Part shown: positions 43,440 through 50,758 of the stretch, piece by piece | Numbering within the stretch: the first letter of the stretch is position 1 | How the letters are laid out: each line of letters begins with the position of its first letter | Origin: Candidatus Goldiibacteriota bacterium | GTDB lineage: Bacteria; Oederibacteriota; JAAXVQ01 | Assembly (NCBI GenBank): GCA_020052235.1 | Contig: JAGVPM010000067.1 | Span: forward strand, 1-51,842 | Length of the DNA: 51,842 nt | Reading direction: 5' to 3' | Position numbers and translations under genes: made by a program | Notes under the pieces: generated by a model | What the model was told of the DNA's origin: nothing | The model's database searches: none | The model's input: the letters and a program-made list of their open reading frames with translations, nothing else

Positions 43440-44762
43440 TTACTTACGCGCGGGTTGAGCAAGACGAATCGGGTTCATGACCAATCCGGTGATTAACTTG
43501 GGTAAAAAGTAAGTGGACTTTTGGGGCATGGTTTCCTTATTTTTAGCCACATTCCAAATTTGCTGCAACTTGGGAGGCCCGGGTAAAAACGCCGCTTGCA
43601 TTTCCCCTTTGGCCACCAACGCCGCCGCTTCCTTGGGGTCTTTGGTGTAACGCACACGTTCCGCGTCTTCCCCGATAATAACTTTCAACATACCTTTAAG
43701 AATCAAACGATCTAAAATAACAACATCCAATCCCCGATAGGCCTCTGAAGTGCCCGGCAATTCCTTGGCCGTCAACTCGTGGGGATGCGCGTGTTTTAAT
43801 TTTAAAAGATATGCACCGTCTCCAATACCGCCCACGCAGCCCAATACGGGCCGTCCGGTTTGCGCTTCGGCAGCCTGACGCTTGAGCGTCAGTTGCGGCG
43901 GATTGGCTAATTTTTCAATGTCAAAAAAAGTTTCCAATGCCCCGCGCAAAGCACGCCACTGGGCGGGCGGTACATTTCTAACCAACCGGTATACGGGCAA
44001 AACCGTTAACCCTGGATCCGCTGTATCCGCCAAACACATCATGACATAATCCGCATCCGGTGTTGCCGCCGTCCGGTTCCGGTCGCGGTAATTCAAGGCC
44101 GTGGAATAACGGTGATGGCCGTCGGCAATCATTAATTTTTTAGCCCGGAAAAAATTCCGTAAAAATTTTACTTCATCCGGTTGGTTAACCACCCATAAAG
44201 CCTGGCGGGTTCCGGACCAATCCTTAAAGTTCACCCAAGGTTTACGGCGGGTTATTTTCTTCAGCCAGGCCGCTCCCACTGCCTGCGGGTCCTGATACAA
44301 AGAAAACACGGGTGAAAAACTGACCCCGGTGCTTTCCAATAAATTTAAACGATCGGCTTTAGGTCCGGAAAAAGTCCGCTCGTGCGGCAAAATACTGCCC
44401 TCGCCCAAAGGCTCTAATTTCACACGGCCTAAAACACCCGTGAACAAACGCGGCACTCCCAGGGGATCGGCAAACTCCGTTTGGAGCACGTAAAAAGCGG
44501 GCATGTCATCCACGCGCAATACGTCCTGCTCCAACCAAGTATGCAAAGTTTGCCCGGCGCGGGTATAACGATTATCCGCGTCCGAGTCGGCCGGATTGAT
44601 CCGTCCGTATTCCAAGCGGATGATGTTTTGGGGATGCGTGCGGTAGAAACGGTTTTGGTCGCGCTCGGAAATAATATCGTACGGAGGCGTCACCAATTCG
44701 GCCATGTGGGAACTCAATTTTGAACTGTAGCGCAAGCCCTGAAAAGGTACAACGTTAGCCAT
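43440..44762 (-). CDS. DUF1015 family protein
   Basis: The 440-residue protein begins with VVPFQGLRYS and has VTPPYDIISERDQNRFYRTHPQNIIRLEYGR, then ILPHERTFSGPKADRLNLLESTGVSFSPVFSLYQD and LMIADGHHRYSTALNYRD, the marked blocks of DUF1015. The family is widespread in bacteria and archaea but has no established activity. The ADGHHRYSTAL block resembles a metal or phosphate site. Its ATG overlaps the stop of the cyclic-nucleotide-binding gene (TAATG), so the two are translated together. Confidence 0.88.
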   Translation of the reverse strand: MANVVPFQGLRYSSKLSSHMAELVTPPYDIISERDQNRFYRTHPQNIIRLEYGRINPADSDADNRYTRAGQTLHTWLEQDVLRVDDMPAFYVLQTEFADPLGVPRLFTGVLGRVKLEPLGEGSILPHERTFSGPKADRLNLLESTGVSFSPVFSLYQDPQAVGAAWLKKITRRKPWVNFKDWSGTRQALWVVNQPDEVKFLRNFFRAKKLMIADGHHRYSTALNYRDRNRTAATPDADYVMMCLADTADPGLTVLPVYRLVRNVPPAQWRALRGALETFFDIEKLANPPQLTLKRQAAEAQTGRPVLGCVGGIGDGAYLLKLKHAHPHELTAKELPGTSEAYRGLDVVILDRLILKGMLKVIIGEDAERVRYTKDPKEAAALVAKGEMQAAFLPGPPKLQQIWNVAKNKETMPQKSTYFLPKLITGLVMNPIRLAQPARK

Positions 44763-45253
44763 TAATTTTCTTTCTTCATTTCCTTTTGGATTCGGTCTTT
44801 CCAAGCCGTCAGTGCCACCAATTCCTCATTGGTGTTGCGCAACCGCTGGGATAGCACCGTAATAATTTGTGTCAGCAATTTATGCGACAAACGCAGGTCC
44901 TTAAGCAGTAAATCGTCCAGACCGGCTTTGGGGATCATCATGCAGCGCGTTTCTTCAATGGCCGTCACATTGGCCGAATAGGGCAAGTTGTCAAACAGGG
45001 ACATTTCGCCAAAAATGGACTGCGGACCCAAGGAGGTAATGGCCTTATCCTTTTTACCCTCCATTTTTTTGGTCACACGCACCCGGCCCTTGACAATCAC
45101 ATGCAGGGCACCGCCGCGCTTGCCTTCTTCCAAAATCAATGTGCCCGCGGGATACAGCTTGGTCTTGGCCAGTTTAAAAATTTTCTCGAGTTCTTCGTCG
45201 TTGAGTTCCTCGAAAATATTGATTGTCCGAAGCAATCCGATATCCATATGCAT
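44762..45253 (-). CDS. Stand-alone cyclic-nucleotide-binding-domain protein (Crp-like, no HTH)
   Basis: The 163-residue protein is a single cNMP-binding fold: IFEELNDEELEKIFKLAKTKLYPAGTLILEEGKRGGALHVIVKGRVRV, IFGEMSLFDNLPYSANVTAIEETRCMMI, then two helices and a basic C-terminal helix. The DNA-binding helix-turn-helix of Crp/Fnr is absent. The phosphate loop has PYSANV, where Crp has Arg-Ser-Ala, so cAMP binding is doubtful. It likely acts by protein contact. The ATG at 45253 with AGGAA before it is the likely start. It overlaps DUF1015. Confidence 0.88.
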   Translation of the reverse strand: MHMDIGLLRTINIFEELNDEELEKIFKLAKTKLYPAGTLILEEGKRGGALHVIVKGRVRVTKKMEGKKDKAITSLGPQSIFGEMSLFDNLPYSANVTAIEETRCMMIPKAGLDDLLLKDLRLSHKLLTQIITVLSQRLRNTNEELVALTAWKDRIQKEMKKEN

Positions 45254-45323
45254 CACCGTTCCTAATTGTAGGTTAACCACTGGTTCGGCCGTTCTGCCTT
45301 TTCAAGTTCTCTGGAATCCGGTT

Positions 45324-45824
45324 TTAATAATCAATCCGGATCAATGCCAGCCGCCATAAGGGAACCTCCGCCGTCATCTCATCCGGGACATCCTGTTGTT
45401 CAGCCATCCTGGGCACCGATTGATCCGGAACCCGGTTTATACTGCCCAAAGCCACGGCCATGGAGCTTCCCAGCGCCAAACCGGCCACAACCCACATGTC
45501 GGCCAAGCGGAAGGCAGTCGGGTATTTCCCCTGCACCAAACCATCCAAAGTTGTGACTGCCATATAACTGTACAATGCCGTGAACGGAAGCGATACTAAA
45601 AAATGCACTTCAAAATCTTCAAACCAGCTGTTTTCCTCATACTGTTCATCGGCTTTCGCGCTTACACTGTTGCCTTTTTCGGAAATTGCCGCGGATTGAA
45701 CCGCAACCGCGGAATTGCCTGCCGGAGCGGCAGTTTTAACCTCGGTTTCGCTCCCCCAGACTGTCTGAGCCAAGGCGCAAAAAATTCCCGCAATCAGCAA
45801 AACCAGCCGGCCGTAAGCCTTCAC
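45324..45824 (-). CDS. Exported or membrane protein of unknown family
   Basis: The 166-residue protein has a signal peptide (MKAYGRLVLLIAGIFCALAQTVWG), an Ala/Ser/Val-rich stretch, FEVHFLVSLPFTALYSYMAVTTLDGL, then DMWVVAGLALGSSMAVALG, and an end with WRLALIRIDY. The two hydrophobic stretches could be membrane helices. It starts with GTG six bases after the hisG stop, with a weak binding site. No domain is recognised. Its place suggests co-expression with hisG and the cNMP-binding gene. Confidence 0.65.
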   Translation of the reverse strand: MKAYGRLVLLIAGIFCALAQTVWGSETEVKTAAPAGNSAVAVQSAAISEKGNSVSAKADEQYEENSWFEDFEVHFLVSLPFTALYSYMAVTTLDGLVQGKYPTAFRLADMWVVAGLALGSSMAVALGSINRVPDQSVPRMAEQQDVPDEMTAEVPLWRLALIRIDY

Positions 45825-45829
45825 GGTGA

Positions 45830-46696
45830 TCAGGGCACCACTTTATTTAAAGGATATTCAATAATGCCTTGCGCCCCGGCTTGTTTCAATTTTGGAATTA
45901 AATTGCGCACAATTTTTTCATCTACGATGGTTTCAACATCCAGCCATTTATCGTCGGTTAACTGTGCAATGGTGGGGTTCTTCAAAGCCGGTAAAAGCGA
46001 GAGGATTTTTTTCAAATCCTGCTTTTGCACGTTCATTTTCAAACCAACTTTTACCTCGGCCAATAAAGCTCCCTGCAACAGTATGCTGAGATTCTCAATT
46101 TTTTGCCGTTTGGCCTGGTCTTTCCAGGAATTGCGGTTGGCAATCAGCAGCGTGGTGGAGGTCAAGACCGTGTCCACGATCCGCAAATTGTTGGCGCGCA
46201 GGGAACTCCCGGTTTCCGTAAGCTCGACGATGGCATCCGCCAACAGGGGAGGTTTGGCTTCGGTGGCTCCCCAGGAAAATTCCACTTCGGCTTTGACCTG
46301 ATGTTTCTTCAGGTATGCTTTGACGACATTCACCAACTCGGTGGCAATGCGCTTGCCCTTGAGATCCTTCACGGATTTAATGGACGAGGTTTCCGGGACG
46401 GCCAATACCCAGCGCACGGAACCCGAGCCTTGTTTGGCATAGGTCAATTCCGCAACCGTATGAATATGCGCCTGGTTTTCGGCGGTCCAATCGGCTCCGG
46501 TCAAACCGACATCCAGGGCGCCCGATTCTACATACCTGGGAATTTCCTGGGCCCGAACCAGCATAACTTGAATTTCCGGATCATCGATCCGGGGATAATA
46601 GCTGCGCGAACTGGATGAAATGGTATACCCGGCCTTTTTCATTAATGCAAACGTCGATTCCTTCAAACTCCCCGCAGGTAACGCTAATTTAATCAC
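45830..46696 (-). CDS. hisG: ATP phosphoribosyltransferase, long form (HisG)
   Basis: HisG joins ATP and phosphoribosyl pyrophosphate in the first step of histidine synthesis. The 288-residue protein has the start [46 protein letters not shown], the PRPP loop [23 protein letters not shown] and a C-terminal regulatory domain ([30 protein letters not shown]) for feedback by histidine. It is the self-contained long form that needs no HisZ. The frame opens with ATG at 46708 without a binding site. The GTG at 46696 has TGAGGTG upstream and gives the normal start, so I prefer it. No other his gene is in the window. Confidence 0.94.
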   Translation of the reverse strand: MIKLALPAGSLKESTFALMKKAGYTISSSSRSYYPRIDDPEIQVMLVRAQEIPRYVESGALDVGLTGADWTAENQAHIHTVAELTYAKQGSGSVRWVLAVPETSSIKSVKDLKGKRIATELVNVVKAYLKKHQVKAEVEFSWGATEAKPPLLADAIVELTETGSSLRANNLRIVDTVLTSTTLLIANRNSWKDQAKRQKIENLSILLQGALLAEVKVGLKMNVQKQDLKKILSLLPALKNPTIAQLTDDKWLDVETIVDEKIVRNLIPKLKQAGAQGIIEYPLNKVVP

Positions 46697-46751
46697 TGCC
46701 CACCTCATGCTTTAAAAATGATGACACTGTTTTTTGAATTTCAATTTTATA

Positions 46752-46781
46752 TTTATATCATCGCCTCAAGGCCTGACGCAA
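46752..46781 (-). promoter_or_regulatory. Possible hisG promoter
   Basis: On the minus strand TTGCGT (46781-46776) and TATAAA (46757-46752) are 18 bases apart, about 45 bases before the hisG ATG. The boxes match four and five of six positions. It is back to back with the rlmN promoter. Confidence 0.4.
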
Positions 46782-46790
46782 GATTTTTAT

Positions 46791-46818
46791 TTGATTTTTC
46801 AAAAGGCCACGGTATACT
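46791..46818 (+). promoter_or_regulatory. Promoter of the rlmN-PASTA-rpe operon
   Basis: TTGATT (46791-46796) and TATACT (46813-46818) are 16 bases apart on the plus strand, with the expected start about 40 bases before the rlmN GTG. It lies in the 156-base gap between divergent hisG and rlmN. Confidence 0.65.
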
Positions 46819-46864
46819 TTGTGGCACGCTTGTCCGTTCTTGGCAAAAGGAGCCTTAACGTTTC

Positions 46865-47914
46865 GTGTCCGCAAACCCTGTTCAGGATATTTTTAATTAT
46901 TCCCCACGGCAATTGACCGGGCTTATGCAATCCTGGGGTGAAACGCCCTTCCGGGCCAAGCAAATCATGGCTGCGGCTTGGACGCCGGGAACCTCACTTT
47001 TTTCGCAAGTGAGCATGTTGCCCTTGGCTTTGCGAAAGAAGTTGGATGATTTTTTCTTAATTTCCAAGCCTTTTATGCCAAAAAACCTGGTTACTTCAAC
47101 CGACGGGACTTCCAAAGCGCTTTTCGAATTATCCGATAAACTGCAAATTGAAAGTGTCGCCATCCCTTTTCGCAACCGTTTGACCTTTTGCTTGTCCTCG
47201 CAGGTTGGTTGCTCCTTGGGGTGCCGTTTTTGCGCCACGGCCCGGATGGGATTTATCCGGAATTTAACCACCGCTGAATTGGTGGGACAACTTCGCGGAT
47301 TGATCGCCTTGGTTAAACGCCTGCCGACCAGCATTGTCTTGATGGGCATGGGTGAACCCCTGCAAAATTTGGACTCGGTCCGCAGTTTCGTCGAACTGAT
47401 CCATCATCCTCAGGCTCTAAACTGGTCGGCGAATAAAACCACCATTTCCACCAGCGGTTGGCTGCCCGGCCTGGAAGCCATTACGCAAAATCCGCTCCCG
47501 GCCAAACTGGCTTTTTCACTCAATGCAGTCACCGACGGCATGCGCAGTCAAATCATGCCCGTCAACCGCCGTTACCCCTTGGCTGATATTTTGGCTGCTT
47601 TGAAAAAATATGCCCAGGCCAAACAAGAATCCATCACTGTGGAATATGTTTTACTCAAAGGCGTCAACGACCGTCCGGAAGATGCCCGGATTTTGGCACG
47701 GTTGCTTAAATCCTTGCCCTCGAAAATTAATTTGATTCCCTGGAATGAAGTGGCGGGCATCCCCTTTCACTCCCCCTCGGCCGAAATTGTCCAACAATTT
47801 AAAACCGAACTCCTTAAACAAGGGGCCTTGGCTACACTCCGCCTTTCCCGGGGCGCGGCCATTGGGGCCGCCTGCGGGCAATTGGCCCGCCAACATCATC
47901 GGAGGGCCGCATGA
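46865..47914 (+). CDS. rlmN: 23S rRNA (adenine-2503-C2)/tRNA (adenine-37-C2) methyltransferase RlmN
   Basis: RlmN is a radical SAM methylase of A2503 in 23S rRNA. The 349-residue protein shows KQIMAAAWTPG in the N-terminal domain, SSQVGCSLGCRFCATARMGFIRNLT with the CxxxCxxC cluster motif, VLMGMGEPLQN, STSGWLPGLEAI, KLAFSLNA, MPVNRRYPL and VEYVLLKGVNDRPEDA, and ends with a conserved Cys region (AIGAACGQLA). The start is GTG because an in-frame TAA lies three codons before it, and AAGGAG stands 12 bases upstream. It shares an ATGA overlap with the PASTA gene. Confidence 0.96.
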   Translation: MSANPVQDIFNYSPRQLTGLMQSWGETPFRAKQIMAAAWTPGTSLFSQVSMLPLALRKKLDDFFLISKPFMPKNLVTSTDGTSKALFELSDKLQIESVAIPFRNRLTFCLSSQVGCSLGCRFCATARMGFIRNLTTAELVGQLRGLIALVKRLPTSIVLMGMGEPLQNLDSVRSFVELIHHPQALNWSANKTTISTSGWLPGLEAITQNPLPAKLAFSLNAVTDGMRSQIMPVNRRYPLADILAALKKYAQAKQESITVEYVLLKGVNDRPEDARILARLLKSLPSKINLIPWNEVAGIPFHSPSAEIVQQFKTELLKQGALATLRLSRGAAIGAACGQLARQHHRRAA

Positions 47915-48882
47915 AACGCAAGCCCCGCGCACGCGCACCCCATTTGGGCCGTTATTTACTCTTGGTATTCAGCATCTCATTGCTGGCCTTTATTTTCAGC
48001 ACCCTGATCACCTCGCGCATCTTAAACCGCGTTATGGTCGCCGAAGTCCCGGAAATTACGGGTAAAAGCGTGGAAGCCGCCCGCGGTGCCTTGCGTTTAA
48101 AACATCTCAGCATGGACATCGCCGAATTCCGTTTTGACGCCCATGTGCCCTTGAATCAAATCATTGCCCAGGATCCCAAACCCGGTCAAACCGTAAAAAG
48201 CGGACGCATGGTCAAAGTCATCGTATCCCGCGGGTCGCAAACCGTTAAATTGCCGGCTGTCATCGGCCTGCCTGTCCATGAAGCCGGCCAGCAGCTTTCC
48301 AAAAAGGGTATTCTAACCGGACGAGTCTCGCAATGGTACACGGACGACGCCCCTAAAAACATTATCTTGGATCAATGGCCCGCCGCCGATCAGTACATTG
48401 CCCAAAATTCCCGGGTTGATCTCCTGGTTTCCGCCGGACCACTGCCGGTACGCTGGGTTATGCCCAATTTAAAAGGTATGACGTTCAATGAAGTTACCCG
48501 TTTATTTAAATTCACAGGATTAAACTTGCAAACCCTAAAGCGCCAAACCAACGACCGCTATGCGGCCAATACGGTATTGGAACAAAAACCCGCTCCCGGC
48601 GAACGGGTCGAACCCGACCAAGCCGCCTCTGTGTTGATCACACAAAAATCCGGCAATGCGGAAAATCCGGGACGTTACGTGACGATCCGCTACAAACTCC
48701 CGGCTGCGAAATCAGCAGCGCGTTTAAAGCTCATGTTGAAAGATGACTTGGGGGTGCGGGAAATCCACAATGCCATGGAACGGCCCAATGCCGAAATCAA
48801 CATTCCGGCAACCGTGCATGGAGATAAAGCGGGCGTGACCATCATGTTGAACGGCCTTGTGGTCGAGGAGCGTGCGCTATGA
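47911..48882 (+). CDS. Membrane-anchored PASTA-domain protein without kinase domain
   Basis: The 323-residue protein has a basic start, one membrane helix (YLLLVFSISLLAFIFSTLI, about 14-33), then three PASTA domains: VPEITGKSVEAARGAL... (about 43-112), LPAVIGLPVHEAGQQLSKKG... (about 113-180) and MPNLKGMTFNEVTRLFKFTG... (about 184-250). A C-terminal part of about 70 residues holds an unrecognised beta-rich region. PASTA domains bind muropeptides or beta-lactams in Ser/Thr kinases and PBPs. Here neither kinase nor penicillin-binding domain is present, so it is probably a wall-binding protein or regulator. It starts with ATGA over the rlmN stop and ends with ATGA over the rpe start. Confidence 0.9.
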   Translation: MKRKPRARAPHLGRYLLLVFSISLLAFIFSTLITSRILNRVMVAEVPEITGKSVEAARGALRLKHLSMDIAEFRFDAHVPLNQIIAQDPKPGQTVKSGRMVKVIVSRGSQTVKLPAVIGLPVHEAGQQLSKKGILTGRVSQWYTDDAPKNIILDQWPAADQYIAQNSRVDLLVSAGPLPVRWVMPNLKGMTFNEVTRLFKFTGLNLQTLKRQTNDRYAANTVLEQKPAPGERVEPDQAASVLITQKSGNAENPGRYVTIRYKLPAAKSAARLKLMLKDDLGVREIHNAMERPNAEINIPATVHGDKAGVTIMLNGLVVEERAL

Positions 48883-49541
48883 CCGTGCTGATCTCGCCTT
48901 CTCTTTTAGCCGCCGACTTTACCCAGCTCGGAGCCGAAATCCAACGCATGGAACAAGCCGGAGCGGATTGGCTGCATCTGGATGTGATGGACGGGCATTT
49001 CGTGCCCAACATCACTTTCGGCCCGCCTTTGGTAAACTCGGTGCGAAAAGTAACCAACCTCTGTTTGGATACGCACTTGATGATTTCCGAACCTGAAAAA
49101 TATATCGAAGCTTTTGTTAAAGCCGGTTCGGATTTAATTACCGTGCATGTGGAAGCGGTTTCGGATCTCAAAGGACTATTGCAAACCATCCGCGGCTTCG
49201 GCATCAAGGCCGGCGTTTCCCTTAAACCGCAAACTCCGTTGGAAACAATTTTGCCTTTTTTAGAATGGTGTGATTTGGTTTTATTCATGACCGTTGAACC
49301 GGGCTTTGGAGGACAAGCGTTTATGCCTGAGGTTCTGCCAAAAATCAGCCGCCTGGCAGCCCGGCTGCAAAACTCCCCCCGCGCCGTGGATATCCAAGTG
49401 GACGGAGGCATTACTCTGGCCACGGCGCCGCAAGCGATTAACGCCGGCGCCAATGTTCTGGTGGCCGGAACCGCTGTTTTCGGCCAACCTGATCCGCAGG
49501 CCATTATCCGGCGTTTGAAGGCACTCACCCCGGCCGTTTGA
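48879..49541 (+). CDS. rpe: Ribulose-phosphate 3-epimerase
   Basis: Rpe interconverts ribulose-5-phosphate and xylulose-5-phosphate in the pentose phosphate path. The 220-residue TIM barrel has SPSLLAADFTQLGAEI, LHLDVMDGHFVPNITFGPP (metal-binding D, H), TVHVEA, KAGVSLKPQTP, VLFMTVEPGFGGQAF and IQVDGGIT with VAGTAVF (phosphate site). Length fits. It starts with an ATGA overlap on the PASTA gene and GAGGAG nine bases before the ATG. It is the last gene of the operon and faces the HD-GYP gene. Confidence 0.97.
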   Translation: MTVLISPSLLAADFTQLGAEIQRMEQAGADWLHLDVMDGHFVPNITFGPPLVNSVRKVTNLCLDTHLMISEPEKYIEAFVKAGSDLITVHVEAVSDLKGLLQTIRGFGIKAGVSLKPQTPLETILPFLEWCDLVLFMTVEPGFGGQAFMPEVLPKISRLAARLQNSPRAVDIQVDGGITLATAPQAINAGANVLVAGTAVFGQPDPQAIIRRLKALTPAV

Positions 49542-49561
49542 CCTTAATACCCTTGCTTAAA

Positions 49562-50692
49562 TCATTGGACGATGGCACCCTGTTGATGCGCCAGGACGAA
49601 TGCGTCCACCATTTGGGGATCAAATTGCGTTCCCCGATTGCTGTTCAATTCTTTAAACGCCTGATCGGGCTTCAACCCCTTGCGGTAAGGACGATCGGAA
49701 GTCATGGCATCGTAAGCATCGGCCACTGCAATCAAGCGTCCAAACAGGGGGATATTTTCCCCCTCCAAGCCGCGGGGATATCCTTGTCCGTCAAACCGTT
49801 CATGGTGAAATAAAATTCCTGACAACGTGGCTTTCAACTGGGGAATTTCACCCACGATTTTTGCACCGATCTCCGGATGCCGCTTTATTTGAAAAAACTC
49901 ATCCGTAGTTAGGGCCGAAGGTTTGGATAAAATCAATTCAGGCACGCCTATTTTACCGACATCATGCAAAATCGCGGACATGCGCAGAGCTTCAAGCATT
50001 TCCGCGCCCCAGCCTAAAATCCGCCCCATCTTCAAGGCATAGTCCGTAACCCGTTCGGAATGCCCGTGCGTATAGGGATCCTTGGCATCAATCGCGGAAA
50101 CAAATGCGTGCACGGAATGAATAAACAACCCTTTCAATTCTTTGTATAACCGGATGCGTTCCAATTCCCCGCTGGTAACCGGGGCCAGCTGCTCCAGGTG
50201 CTTTAAATCCCGCTGTGAAAAATCAACCACGGTTTGACGATTGCCCAGCAACGCACCCCCGATAATTTTATGGTCAACGATCAAAGGTTGAAAACAAAAT
50301 GATTGAAACCCAAGCCGCCTTTCGAAATCAAACAACGGCTGTTGCTGGAATGCATGCCGGTTGAAAACCGTCGGTTGTTGCCGATTGACAAAATCATCCC
50401 GGAATTTTCCTACATGCGCCCAGATTAAATTACAAATGGCGGATTCAGAACAGGTCAGCCCAAAAGCTGCACGAAATAAATACCGCTGGCGTCCCGGTTC
50501 AAACACCACCAAAGCGCCCACCGTGGCTTGGGCCGCAATGCGAAGCTGTTCCAAAATTTTCCGGCATTGTTGTTGTTCATCCCAGGGCGGCAAGAGCTCA
50601 AATTCCGGTGATTCATCCCACATACTCATGGACTTCAGATCGTGTTCCAGGGAATCCGGGTGAGCATCTAGAAATTCGTTTAAACCATTCAT
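49562..50692 (-). CDS. GAF-HD-GYP domain protein (predicted c-di-GMP phosphodiesterase)
   Basis: The 376-residue protein has an N-terminal GAF-like domain (about 45-175; QLRIAAQATVGALVVFEPG, FQPLIVDHKIIGGALLGN) and a full HD-GYP domain (about 195-370). Metal-binding and signature residues are intact: GHSERVTDYAL, ILHDVGKIGVPE, KRHPEIGAKI, GILFHHERFDGQGYP, IAVADAYDAMTSDRPYRK. HD-GYP enzymes usually break down c-di-GMP. AAAGGGG about eight bases before the ATG at 50692 fixes the start (the frame opens at 50716). A receiver-histidine kinase gene ends 66 bases upstream on the same strand. Confidence 0.92.
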   Translation of the reverse strand: MNGLNEFLDAHPDSLEHDLKSMSMWDESPEFELLPPWDEQQQCRKILEQLRIAAQATVGALVVFEPGRQRYLFRAAFGLTCSESAICNLIWAHVGKFRDDFVNRQQPTVFNRHAFQQQPLFDFERRLGFQSFCFQPLIVDHKIIGGALLGNRQTVVDFSQRDLKHLEQLAPVTSGELERIRLYKELKGLFIHSVHAFVSAIDAKDPYTHGHSERVTDYALKMGRILGWGAEMLEALRMSAILHDVGKIGVPELILSKPSALTTDEFFQIKRHPEIGAKIVGEIPQLKATLSGILFHHERFDGQGYPRGLEGENIPLFGRLIAVADAYDAMTSDRPYRKGLKPDQAFKELNSNRGTQFDPQMVDAFVLAHQQGAIVQ

Positions 50693-50758
50693 ACATGCAA
50701 CCCCTTTCGTACCCACCCCCCGGATTGGGTGATACGCAAATCGTCTTCACACAAACCA

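Noticed and set aside
45603-46301. A 232-codon plus-strand frame opposite hisG
   Set aside because: hisG motifs are intact on the minus strand; the plus frame has low-complexity Ser/Phe content and no binding site.
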